Origin: CAYRHJ01 sp964424105
GTDB taxonomy: Bacteria; Planctomycetota; Phycisphaerae; UBA1845
Direction of reading: 5' to 3'
Assembly: GCA_964424105.1 (NCBI GenBank)
Contig: CAYRHJ010000035.1
Coordinates: 47,580-111,579 of the forward strand
Length of the DNA: 64,000 nucleotides
Shown piece after piece: positions 18,014 through 27,700 of the stretch. The notes beneath the pieces were generated by a model. That model had not been told where the DNA came from. It ran no database searches and saw only the letters and a list, made by a program, of their open reading frames with translations. Every line of letters begins with the position of its first letter. The first letter of the stretch is position 1. Position numbers and translations under genes: made by a program.

Positions 18014-19210
18014 ATGGCCGGCACCCATGAACTCGTAAAGAGCGCGGCAGTAGAAGCTTACGTAACATTATGTGGCGCCGACGCCCGGCGTCTTCGTGCC
18101 CTCGATGTACGAAACGAGGATCGCTGCCGTGCCGCAAAACCCTGCGAACATGCCTTGGCTGCGCTGAGTTGGATTTGCCGTGCCCACGACATGGGCGCGG
18201 ACGACGGCGTAGCTGCCATGTATTCGATGGTTGAAGGGTGGATGGGGTCCTACCCCGAAACTACCGGCTACATCATTCCGACGATGTTTGACGCCGCGGA
18301 TCGATTGGGAACGCCGGAATATCGCGAGCGGGCGATCGAGATGGGACGGTGGTTGCTCACCTGCCAGCTCGCTAATGGCGCGTTTCCTGGTTCGTTCGTC
18401 GGTCAACTGTCGGAAGCTCGCGTTTTTAACACGGGACAGGCGTTGTTCGGATTACGGCGAATGTTCGCGGAAACCGATCGTGCACAATTCCTGACCGCAG
18501 CCAGCGCCGGCGGCGACTGGCTCCTATCTCAACTCGACAACGACGGCGCCTGGCGCCGATCGACACTCAACAACATCGCCCACGCGTACAACGTGCGTAC
18601 CGGTTGGGCGTTGCTTCAGTTGGCCCACGAAACCGGAAAGCACGAATATCGCCAAGCCGCAATTGCCAACGCCAACTGGACCGTCCGTCAGCAGGACGAG
18701 AGCGGTTGGTTCCGAAATAACACGTTTCGGGCCGGCGACACGTCAGCCACGCTCCACACCATCGTTTACACCATACGTGGCCTACTTGAGATCGGACACG
18801 CAACCGATACGAACGAATTCTTGAACGCCGCGGACCGGGCGGCGGCGGCAGTTCACTACTTCTGGCAACGAGACCGACGAGTCGCCGGCGCGTATGCCAG
18901 CGAATGGCACCCGATGGGCGATTGGCGGTGTGTGCCCGGGGAGGCGCAACTGGCCATCGCATGGACCCGACTGGATCAAATTCGCAAGAAACCGATTTAT
19001 CGCGAAGCCACCGCCGCCCTGCTCCAAGAAATAATGGCCACGCAATTGATGAACACATCCCACCCTGATCTGTTGGGCGGCATCAGCGGGTCGGTTCCCA
19101 TCAACGGCCCCTACGAGCGATATTGCCTCGTCAGTTGGGGAGCCAAGTTCTTAATCGACGCAATTCTGATGAATGAAGGTGACAACGGTGACCGCTGCCC
19201 ATCCGCTTGA
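18014..19210 (+). CDS. Alpha/alpha-toroid (prenyltransferase/squalene-cyclase-like fold) protein
   Basis: 398 residues from ATG 18014; the open frame runs further upstream to 17882 but that part would sit against the tRNA. The sequence is a series of paired helices with Gly-Trp/Phe turns, such as EMGRWLLTCQLANGAFPGS, GDWLLSQLDNDGAWR, WTVRQQDESGWFRNN and WHPMGDWRCVPGEAQLAIAW, typical of six-hairpin or toroid enzymes. It has no DxDD cyclase motif, so terpene cyclisation is unlikely. Its 3' end overlaps the carbamoyltransferase gene by 38 bases, so the two are coupled. Proteins of this kind next to NodU-type genes are common in polysaccharide clusters; its reaction is unknown. Confidence 0.7.
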   Translation: MAGTHELVKSAAVEAYVTLCGADARRLRALDVRNEDRCRAAKPCEHALAALSWICRAHDMGADDGVAAMYSMVEGWMGSYPETTGYIIPTMFDAADRLGTPEYRERAIEMGRWLLTCQLANGAFPGSFVGQLSEARVFNTGQALFGLRRMFAETDRAQFLTAASAGGDWLLSQLDNDGAWRRSTLNNIAHAYNVRTGWALLQLAHETGKHEYRQAAIANANWTVRQQDESGWFRNNTFRAGDTSATLHTIVYTIRGLLEIGHATDTNEFLNAADRAAAAVHYFWQRDRRVAGAYASEWHPMGDWRCVPGEAQLAIAWTRLDQIRKKPIYREATAALLQEIMATQLMNTSHPDLLGGISGSVPINGPYERYCLVSWGAKFLIDAILMNEGDNGDRCPSA

Positions 19211-20996
19211 ATCAAAACCCGCTGCGATCGGCTGGCACGATAGTCATTCCGCCAGTGTCGCTGCCGTCACATCGCAGGGGCACATTCTTTTCGCCGCAGC
19301 CGAGGAGCGTTACACCAAGAAAAAATTGCAAAAAGGTCACCCCGGCCACGCCCTGACCGACCTTCAATCGCGATTCAATATCGAACAGGCCGATCGCTGC
19401 TACGTCGATCAGCCGCCAATGGCCAAATGGAAGCGAAATCTAGGCCTGCTGTGGTCGTCCCGCCGCAATGGACTGAACTGTGAAAAAAGCATCGGCTCGC
19501 TCGTCGGCACCATGTGGCATCGCGTCCGAGCCGGGCATTACGACGGCGTCGTGGGAGTTCCTTCACGGGGCGAGCAGCGCCAAGAATTCGCCGCATCGCA
19601 TCATTCGCTGTGCGAGCACCACACCGCCCACGCCGCGTCCGCGTACTATCTATCCGGATTCGAATCGGCCTACGTCGTGACCGTCGACGGCGTGGGCGAT
19701 TGCCTTTCCGGTACGATTTTTCGCGGCGTTGATGGCCAACTACACCCGATCCACCAATTCTACTACAACGAGCTGACCGTCGGGGCGGATTACGAAACCC
19801 TAACGGCCATGTTGGGTTTCAATCCCGATCGACATTGCGGCAAAGTCACCGGATTGGCCGCATTCGGAACCCACAACCACGCCTGCATCGCCGCGTTGTC
19901 ACGGTTCTTTGAATCATCGTGGAAGCGGGGATCGAAAAACTTTTTCGACCGCATGCATGGCTCGAGCGCGGAACACACGCTAGACGAGCTTCGAGCCATC
20001 CGCGAGGAACTCTTCAGCCCATTCTCGCGGGAGGATCTCGCCTATGCGATTCAACACTTGGCTGAAGATCGATTGTTAAACCTCCTTCGGGAGCACATAC
20101 CCCGCGCCAATCAAACAAACATCGCATTGGCCGGCGGCGTGTTCGCGAACGTGCGGATCAACCAGAAAATCAAGCAACTCGGTTTTGCGAACATCTTCAT
20201 CGCCCCGCCCATGGATGACGGCGGCCTGTCCGTCGGCGCCGCCTTGTGGCAACTGTCGCGAACCCGAACCTTGAAACCGCATCGCGTTCCCGACATGTTC
20301 CTCGGGCCGGGCTATGCGGACGAGGAACTGCGGGACGTTCTAGAACGCGAAGGGACCACGTACGAACGCGTCAGCAATATCTCCGCGACGGTGGCCAAGC
20401 TGATCGCGGATGGCTGCGTGGTCGGCAGGTTTGACGGTCGAATGGAATTTGGGCCACGGGCGCTGGGCAATCGTTCAATCCTATACGACACCCGCGACCC
20501 CTCGGTCAACCAATGGCTGAACAAGCGACTCCATCGAACGGAATTCATGCCCTTCGCACCGGCGACGTTGGCCGACCGCGCCGACGAATGCTACCAAGGT
20601 CTGGACGGCTGCCGACATGCCGCCGAATTCATGACCATTACGTTTGATTGCACCGCTCGCATGAAAACCCAAAGCCCCGCCGTCGTCCACGTGGACGGAA
20701 CCGCCCGCGCCCAGCTCGTCACGCAAGAAGCCAACCCGGGGTTCTACGAGATCATCGATGAGTACCGAAAGATCACCGGGATTCCGTCCATCGTGAACAC
20801 CAGTTTCAACATGCACGAATCACCCATCGTTCGTACGCCGCTCGATGCCGTGCGGACCTTTCAGGACGGGCGACTGGATTACCTGGCCATCGGTCCCTTT
20901 CTGGCCCAAGCCGGCAATTCGAGCAGCCATTCTCGCCGATCTTCCCTACAGGCCGAACCAATCGCTGCCGAAGGCATCGGGCTTGGTGTCTCGTAA
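19173..20996 (+). CDS. Carbamoyltransferase, NodU/CmcH family
   Basis: Transfers carbamoyl from carbamoyl phosphate through a carbamoyl-adenylate to a sugar or antibiotic hydroxyl. The 607 residues have both family domains: the N-terminal ASKHA-type domain with EERYTKKK, CEHHTAHAASAYY (metal-binding His pair) and VTVDGVGD, then LAGGVFANVRINQ, and the C-terminal domain with GRMEFGPRALGNRS, PFAPA and VNTSFNMHESPIV. In this setting the acceptor is probably a surface polysaccharide. It starts inside the end of the toroid gene. Substrate cannot be told from sequence. Confidence 0.92.
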   Translation: MKVTTVTAAHPLESKPAAIGWHDSHSASVAAVTSQGHILFAAAEERYTKKKLQKGHPGHALTDLQSRFNIEQADRCYVDQPPMAKWKRNLGLLWSSRRNGLNCEKSIGSLVGTMWHRVRAGHYDGVVGVPSRGEQRQEFAASHHSLCEHHTAHAASAYYLSGFESAYVVTVDGVGDCLSGTIFRGVDGQLHPIHQFYYNELTVGADYETLTAMLGFNPDRHCGKVTGLAAFGTHNHACIAALSRFFESSWKRGSKNFFDRMHGSSAEHTLDELRAIREELFSPFSREDLAYAIQHLAEDRLLNLLREHIPRANQTNIALAGGVFANVRINQKIKQLGFANIFIAPPMDDGGLSVGAALWQLSRTRTLKPHRVPDMFLGPGYADEELRDVLEREGTTYERVSNISATVAKLIADGCVVGRFDGRMEFGPRALGNRSILYDTRDPSVNQWLNKRLHRTEFMPFAPATLADRADECYQGLDGCRHAAEFMTITFDCTARMKTQSPAVVHVDGTARAQLVTQEANPGFYEIIDEYRKITGIPSIVNTSFNMHESPIVRTPLDAVRTFQDGRLDYLAIGPFLAQAGNSSSHSRRSSLQAEPIAAEGIGLGVS

Positions 20997-21073
20997 ACCG
21001 GACGACCGTCGAAGCCGATGAACAACAAAGATCAACCACCATCGTAGATTCGTGACAGATTTGAGATTGTGCA

Positions 21074-21220
21074 GTGAATAAGACAAAGACGAACACGCCC
21101 ACGCGAATCGACGTCTGGCTGGCCCTCGCGACCGCCGGCCTGATCGCATACCTGCTCTGTTCACACTCGCTGCGAACTTTTTGGCATGAACTTGTTCGCC
21201 TGACCGACAAGCTCACCTAG
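21074..21220 (+). CDS. Small single-pass membrane protein (48 aa)
   Basis: A 48-codon frame beginning with GTG 77 bases after the carbamoyltransferase stop: a basic, polar N-terminus (about 13 residues), one hydrophobic helix VWLALATAGLIAYLLC, and an amphipathic tail ending LVRLTDKLT. In other genomes NodU-type genes are often followed by a small membrane protein (for example DUF5989), but this sequence does not obviously match that family. The ribosome-binding site is weak. A real gene is plausible but unproven. Confidence 0.45.
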   Translation: MNKTKTNTPTRIDVWLALATAGLIAYLLCSHSLRTFWHELVRLTDKLT

Positions 21221-21435
21221 CGTACCGTCAACGCGTGTTCCGCGGGTTCGGATCAATTCTTGCTGACTCGCCACCGTCAGAGCCTGAGAAAAAATCGATT
21301 TTCGATGGCAGCGACCCGCATTCTTGATAGCGCCACGCGGGTTGCCCGAACGATTCTTTTGATTTTTTCCCAGGCTCGTCAGGGAGCGGTCTTCTTGTCC
21401 AACGAAATCCGATCCTTGACCCTGGACGCGACCAA

Positions 21436-21470
21436 GTCTTTTACGAGCCGCGAGCGCAAAGCGAGCGGTC
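21436..21470 (+). repeat. 35-bp dispersed repeat, copy A
   Basis: A 35-base sequence (starts GTCTTTTACGAGCCGCGAGC) that occurs perfectly in inverted orientation at 56949-56983. Both copies border fragments of the GAGCCGCGACC repeat family. Non-coding. Confidence 0.9.
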
Positions 21471-21524
21471 CCCAACCAGCGCAATCCATGCGAGCGTGGC
21501 CAACCCGTCATTCCCCCGCGCTCC

Positions 21525-21706
21525 GTCATTCCGGCGCACGCCGGAATCCAGCATGGGTGGGGTCTCGATGACCCGCATGGGTGGCCCGATGACCTGCATG
21601 GGTGACCCACCTCCTTTGGAGGTAGTTGGTTCGTCCCTGCCGTAAAGCCGTCACCCCGGCGAAAGCCGGGGTCCAGGCCGGGTGGCCCACCTCCTTTGGA
21701 GGTGGG
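21525..21706. repeat. REP units and paired hairpins in the nodU-comEC gap
   Basis: A roughly 800-base gap (21221-22030) without a complete gene. It contains a REP unit at 21525-21551 (TTCCGGCGCACGCCGGAA), another at 21651-21678 (CCCCGGCGAAAGCCGGGG), three copies of GCATGGGTG, and two copies of ACCTCCTTTGGAGGT. The second of these extends to a nine-base perfect stem CCCACCTCC-TTT-GGAGGTGGG at 21686-21706. Functions are unknown. The hairpins have no T-tract, so they are not classical terminators. Confidence 0.75.
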
Positions 21707-21717
21707 GGAGCCGATGA

Positions 21718-21894
21718 CTACGCCGCGTGACCGAATGTCGCGGATTTTACAAACGTGCGGACCGCCGACCGGTCCGCATTCATCCCGTCAATCTTGTAAA
21801 TCCTGTCCAATCTTCCCGCGCGGATCGCATCGAAATCAAGAATCGGTTCGGTCAACGTCCCATCCAAGTCAAAATTAATCGCGCCTTCAGCCAT
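21718..21894 (-). pseudogene. Remnant of a HAD-family hydrolase N-terminus
   Basis: ATG at 21894 opens a 58-residue frame, MAEGAINFDLDGTLTEP, containing HAD motif I (DxDGTLT) and the following ILDFDAIRA typical of HAD phosphatases. After about 26 residues the similarity stops and the DNA becomes the widely seen repeat ACAGGATTTACAAGATTGAC, so the gene body has been lost or replaced. Too short to be an enzyme. It faces away from comEC. Confidence 0.6.
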
Positions 21895-22030
21895 GACTGA
21901 TGGTCCGGGCAGGCCCTCGACATTTCGCAAGGGCAAAGCCCTTCGAGCCTCGCCTCGCCAGGGGCGAAATGTCAAGGGCAGGCTAGTTCCCCGATGCGTC
22001 GAACAGCGCAGCTCGCTATCATCTTCGTCG

Positions 22031-24688
22031 GTGACCTTGTCTTCAACCCCGCTCAGCCCATTCCCCGGCGATCAGCCGGCCTTTCGGCGCGGCCCCGCAC
22101 CGCTTCTCGCCCCCGCGATCGGCATGATGTTCGGAATCATTCTGGATAACGCCGTAGCCATTCCTTCTTGGCTCAACGTGACTGTGTGCGCCTTGACGCT
22201 GCTCTCGCTGCTCCTTCGCCGAGTTCGCACCAAAATCGTCCGATGGCTTGTTCCGCTGTCCACAGCATGTCTGGGCAGCGTCCTTCACGATGGGTTCATG
22301 CGCCGCCTGCCCGACGACGCAATCGCTCGGTATGTTTCCATCGAACCCGTGCTCGTCCACATCACGGGGACCGTCGACACCGCACCATCACCCTCCAACC
22401 CCCGCGCCGGGTTCTTCGACCGCTGGGCCTACCAGCCTGAAACCACCCGCTTTCGACTCTCCGCCACGTCCCTCGATGGCGCACAAGGCCCCGTCTTCGT
22501 GCGCGGTGCGGTGGACGTTCGCGCCAATGGACGACTCGCGGGCATCGAAGCGGGCGATCGCGTTTCAATTCTGGGAATGCTCTACAGGCCCGGACCGCCC
22601 TCAAACCCGGGCCAATTCGACTACAGCCTCTGGTTGCGGCGACACGGTGTACACGCCTCCCTCCGTTGCAGCGGTTCGAACTCGATCCAAAAAATCCAAG
22701 ATGGCCGTCGGAGCGGCTCTGCGATTCTGCATCGACTGCGATCCTTCGCACGATCCGCCCTGATGGATTCCGACGTAGATCGAGATGCCGAAACCGGCGG
22801 CCTGATCGAAACCATGGTCCTGGGGCGAAGACAAACCATCGACCGCCGCGTCGAAGACATGTTTCGGCGCACCGGAACGTCGCACTTCTTGGCCGTCAGC
22901 GGCCTGCACGTCGGCGTGGTCGCCTGGTTCGTTTGGGCGGCGGGGCGATTGGTGGGCATGCCCCGACGGCGTGTCGCTCTGCTCGTGATGATCGCCGTAA
23001 CGCTCTACGCCGGCCTGGTCGATCCGCGCCCACCCGTCTTCCGCGCCACCATCATCGGCGTGGTGGCGTGCGTCGGAATGTTAATCGGTCGCGCCGCGGT
23101 CTCGCTCAATTCGCTGTCCTTAGCCGCCATCATCCTGCTCTGCATCCGTCCGACCGCCCTATTCGAGCCGGGGTTTCAAATGTCCTTCGCGGGCGTCCTC
23201 GGAATCCTGCTCCTGACCCATCCCATCGCGCGAAACCTTCGCTGGCCAAATCCCAACCGCGATTTCCTGAAAATCCCGGTCGTCAAGCGTCGATCGACCA
23301 CCCATCCGCTCCTCCGGCTCACGTTTCGCGCCGGCCATGCCCTGCGACTCGCAGCCGCCGTCGGCATCGGCGCCAGCCTGGCCACCGCGCCGTTCATCGT
23401 CTATCACTTCGACTACCTCGCACCGCTGGCGCCGATCAACTCGCTCATCCTATCCCCGTTCTTCGCGCTCACCCTCTTTCTCGGCGTACTGAACATCTGC
23501 GCCCAAGCGCTGGCACCGGTGCTGGCCGCTTTCATCAGCCAACTGGTCACCTTCTCCGCCGACCTGCTCTTGATCGTGTCATCCACGCTCGATGGCTTCA
23601 ACCCTCCGCTGCACGGGCTAGCCGCCTCGTTTGTCCGAATCGCCTACTTCATCCTGGCGGGCATCGCGATCCTGATGACCTTCATCAACACCTCTTCAAC
23701 GGCAAGACTCGCGGCCCAACGTACCCGGGCTTGGATAAAAGACCGCACCAGCAGCCGCCCCGCAGGAACCGCGCTGGCCGTCGCCGCCCTGGCCGTCGCC
23801 GCCCTGGCCGGCCTGTTCGCAGCCGCGCATTTTTTCCTCGCCCGACCGCGACCCGAATCACTGACGATATGCCAGCTTTCCGTCGGCCGCGGGTCAGCCA
23901 CGGTCATCGAGTTTCCGGACGGAACGACCTGGATCTTCGATTGTGGAAACGGCCATCCCGGCGACGTAGGCGCCAATGTCGTCGTTCCCTATTGTCGACA
24001 CCGCGGCATCCGACGCATCGACCAACTGCTCATCAGCCACCCCGACCGCGAACACTTCAGTGGCCTATTCTCCATCATGGACGTCCTCGACGTAGGCTCC
24101 GTTTCGATCAATCGCCATTTCGAATTCTATTCCGCGCCGGATGGACCCGCTCGGTATATGTCCATCGAAATGGCCAATCGCCGACGGGAGCTTGCCCTCG
24201 TCGATGACCATCTGAACCGACAATCCGAATTCGGAGGCGCCCACGTGGAATACCTTTGGCCGCCCCAGGCAATTCCCGATGAATGGGCCGCAGACGACAC
24301 CTCCACCGTCCTTCGAATCAGCTATCTGGGTTCATCGGTTCTGCTTTGCGGCGATCTGTCCTCTAACGCCCAGTCTTGGCTTCTCGAAGACGACGTGCAA
24401 GCCGATGTATTGGTTCTGCCCGGCGGCGGTCTCGACGCTGACGCCGCGGCGTTCATAAACGCCGTCAACCCCGCCATTTGCATCCGATCGAGCCATCAAT
24501 CCCTGCGAACCATGTCTACGAAACAGCGCGAGTTCCTCGGGGACCGCGAGGTTTTCAATACCGCCGACGACGGTGCCATTTCGTTACGCGTCGACGCCGC
24601 AAGGATTCAAATCAACACCCACCGATCACGCCGCACGTGGAATCGCGAAATCACTGCCATGCAGAAAAACGTCGCGACTGGACGATAA
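22031..24688 (+). CDS. comEC: ComEC/Rec2-family DNA-uptake channel
   Basis: Inner-membrane channel for single-stranded DNA in natural transformation. 886 residues from GTG 22031; the frame is open from 21893, but that stretch contains an inverted repeat and is probably non-coding. Order: N-terminal helices and DUF4131 OB-like domain (GPVFVRGAVDVRANG, GDRVSILGMLYRPG, NPGQFDYSLWLRRHGV), the Competence transmembrane domain (TSHFLAVSGLHVGVVAW, RPPVFRATIIG, FEPGFQMSFAGVLGILLL), and a metallo-beta-lactamase domain (SRG-type VGRGSATVIEFPDG, IFDCGNG, ISHPDREHFSGL). In the last motif the usual HxDxDH reads HxDxEH. No other com genes are in the window. It is followed 12 bases later by the Ig-like protein gene. 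Confidence 0.92.
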   Translation: MTLSSTPLSPFPGDQPAFRRGPAPLLAPAIGMMFGIILDNAVAIPSWLNVTVCALTLLSLLLRRVRTKIVRWLVPLSTACLGSVLHDGFMRRLPDDAIARYVSIEPVLVHITGTVDTAPSPSNPRAGFFDRWAYQPETTRFRLSATSLDGAQGPVFVRGAVDVRANGRLAGIEAGDRVSILGMLYRPGPPSNPGQFDYSLWLRRHGVHASLRCSGSNSIQKIQDGRRSGSAILHRLRSFARSALMDSDVDRDAETGGLIETMVLGRRQTIDRRVEDMFRRTGTSHFLAVSGLHVGVVAWFVWAAGRLVGMPRRRVALLVMIAVTLYAGLVDPRPPVFRATIIGVVACVGMLIGRAAVSLNSLSLAAIILLCIRPTALFEPGFQMSFAGVLGILLLTHPIARNLRWPNPNRDFLKIPVVKRRSTTHPLLRLTFRAGHALRLAAAVGIGASLATAPFIVYHFDYLAPLAPINSLILSPFFALTLFLGVLNICAQALAPVLAAFISQLVTFSADLLLIVSSTLDGFNPPLHGLAASFVRIAYFILAGIAILMTFINTSSTARLAAQRTRAWIKDRTSSRPAGTALAVAALAVAALAGLFAAAHFFLARPRPESLTICQLSVGRGSATVIEFPDGTTWIFDCGNGHPGDVGANVVVPYCRHRGIRRIDQLLISHPDREHFSGLFSIMDVLDVGSVSINRHFEFYSAPDGPARYMSIEMANRRRELALVDDHLNRQSEFGGAHVEYLWPPQAIPDEWAADDTSTVLRISYLGSSVLLCGDLSSNAQSWLLEDDVQADVLVLPGGGLDADAAAFINAVNPAICIRSSHQSLRTMSTKQREFLGDREVFNTADDGAISLRVDAARIQINTHRSRRTWNREITAMQKNVATGR

Positions 24689-24700
24689 ACGATTGGTAAC

Positions 24701-27700
24701 ATGCGTACGATTGACGACCATGATGCGCTTGGCACGCGGGGTTTGACGCTCGACGGCGCCAAAACCAGCCCGTGGCGGATTGCTTCGCCGCACGCGCCAC
24801 GCCGTATTCGTTCTACCGGCGGCACCGCGTTCACGTTGATCGGCGTTTTCACCGCCGTCGGAACCGCCGCACCGCCCCTGTTCCTCCAACAACCGTCCTT
24901 CCCGGGTACCCGATGTGTCGGCTCCACGTTGATGACCGGCGTTACAATCGACTTCTTCGACGGCACCGCCCAGACGATCCAATGGCAGTTTGACGGCTCC
25001 AATCTGGACCACAACGCGCGGGGCGGCCGCGTCTCCATCAACACTAACGTCGCCAACGGCACCAGCACCCTGACCATTGTCGATTCCGATCCGCTGATCG
25101 ACACCGGGAACTATCGCGTCATCGCCGGCACAGCCAACAACGGCAGCACAATCTCAAACACCGCAATCCCCGTCTTCTTCAACGCCGCCTCCGTCGGCCC
25201 CATCGCCAAGCCCCCGTCTGCCTGCGAAGGCTTTCCCATACAGTTGCGAGCCTATCCCACGGGCAGCGACCCAGCCAACCAATCCATCTTGTGGACCATC
25301 ATCTCCGGCCCCGACCTCAACGGCATGCAATTCACGCCCTTTCCCCCCATCATCGCCGACCCGTCATTCACTCCGCGCTCCCCCGGAACCTACACCCTCC
25401 GCGCCGAAACCTTCGACGTAACCTGCGACACCTTCGCCAGTGCAAACCTGATGTTCGGCGTCCACGGCGAACTACAAGCATCGCCGACAACCGCTGCCAA
25501 CGAGACGTGCATCGGCTCAGCCGTTCAACTGGCTTCCAATCCAACGGGTGGAACCGGACTCTATTCATTCGAATGGTCCGTCCCGTCCCATCCTTCGGGA
25601 ACAGGTTTCACTTTTTCGCCCGACGAGTTCGCCCGCAACCCCACCTTCCTGCCGACCGCCGCGGGAAGCTATCAGATACAACTGCTCCTAAAACACGCAG
25701 ATTGCAACGATCACGCCTCCGGCACCATGACCATCGACGTTTCTGACACGTTCGCCGTCCAAGCCATCGCCCTGAATCCCGAATTCTGCCTCGGCGACGA
25801 CACACTCGTGCGGGCAACGTCAGGCCTAGCCAACGTCAACTACCTCTGGACCGTCTCCGCCGGACCAAACCTCAGCTCCGCCCAGTTTTCGAACACCGCC
25901 GTTTCTACACCCCTGTTCACCCCCACCGCCGCGGGCGATTACGTCTTGCGCGTCGTCGGCACCAGCGGCATCTGCGCATCCACCCAATCAGACGTTCAAA
26001 TCACCGTCGCTCCGGCACTGACTGTCACACCCCTCGCGACACCCGCCACTGTTTGTTTGGGGGCGGGCGTTCAACTCGACGCCGGCGCACTCGGCAGCGG
26101 CCCCAAAAACCAGAAATACGCCTGGTCCATCAGCAGCGGGCCAAGCTTGAACGCCGCCCAATGGTCCAACCGTTTCATCGCCAACCCGATCTTCACTCCC
26201 TTGGCCTCCACGCCGCAAAACACGCCCTACGTGTTGCACGTCGAGACGACGGATCTCGTCTGCGGCACCCTTGCCGGCGGAAACGTTTCCGTGAACGTAC
26301 GTTCATTGGCAACCGCAGCCCCGTCGGCAATCCCCGCCGCCGGCTGCGAGGCCGAACCCCTCGCCCTGACTGCCAACGCCGCAGGCGGCGCGGGCACATA
26401 CACCTACCGCTGGTCCATAGCTGCCGGTCCGTCGACTTCCGCCGCGCAATTCAATGATACACAAATGGCCACACCGACCTTCACCCCCCAGGGCGGGCCC
26501 GGCACCTATTTCATCATCCTCGTCCTTACAGATGCCTCGTGCCTGACCACCCAACCGTTTTACCAACTGGCCCTGCCCGTCGTGCCCGCACTTGATTTGG
26601 ACCCCCAACCGGACACCGCGCCCGCCGTGCTCGGCCAACCGACGCAGCTCCGTGCCAACCTCTCCGGCGGAACATCACCGAACGTCACCTGGAGCATCGC
26701 CTCGCTGCCGGCCAACTGTGACAACGACGACCCGCTGGATGATCCCACTCTTGCCGATCCCATCTTTACGCCAAGCTGCGTCGGAACCTATCGATTAACC
26801 GTCACCGGCAGCGACGATAGCTGCGACACCCGTGTAACGTCGATCGATGTTGATGTTGTGGTGTTTTCCGCGGAACCCAAAGCCAACCCACCCGCCGTTT
26901 GCGTGGGAAACTCCGCGACCCTGACGCCCAACGTAAACGGCGACTTCGGTCCCTATCGTTTCGCTTGGCTCGTTCTCGATGGACCCAACGCCAACATTTC
27001 CCAATTCAACGACCCCGCAGCCGAATCACCCGCTTTTACGCCAACCCTGGCCGGTTCATACACCGTGCAGGTCACCGCTACGGACCTGGACGGCGTCCTG
27101 CCCGACATCACGGGCACCGTCGACGTAGACGTCCCCGGACTGCCCCCGTCTTTCAACGTCAACGGGCAACCGACGTCGCAACAAGCCTGCTTGGGCGATT
27201 CGGTTAGCCTTTCCGTATCGGCACAGGGCCAGGGTATTGATTATCAGTGGCGGTATAACGACGCCGACCTGCCCGGCGAATCCGCAGCCACCATAACCCT
27301 GCATCCCTTGCGATTCTCCCATGCCGGCGAATATCGTTGCCGCGCCTCCAACGCTTGTGGCCACGTCGACAGCGATATGGCAACCCTGTCCGTATCACCC
27401 TTTCCCTCGACGCTATTCGTCGTCGCCAAGGACGCCCAACTCCGCGTCGCAGCCAACACCGATTGTCGCCCATCGGTCAATCTCGCCACGCGCGGCTCGT
27501 TTGACAGCGTCGCCATCCAGGCCAACGGGCTGGCCGCAGGCCCGAATCGCTCGCTCTACGCCGCCCTTCGAACCTCCCCGGCGAGCGCGGAGACGTCGTT
27601 GGCCTCGATCGATCCTTTCACCAGCTTGGCCACCATAATCGGCACCATGGGTGAACCCATCGCCGACCTCGCCTTCGATCCGGCGGGGCAACACATGTAT

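Noticed and set aside
21893..22030. Extended N-terminus of ComEC
   Set aside because: The stretch contains an inverted repeat (CGACATTTCGC and GCGAAATGTC arms) and lacks ComEC similarity; GTG 22031 is preferred.
22666..24207. 513-codon plus-strand frame inside comEC
   Set aside because: Arg/Pro-rich +1 shadow of comEC with no recognisable domain.
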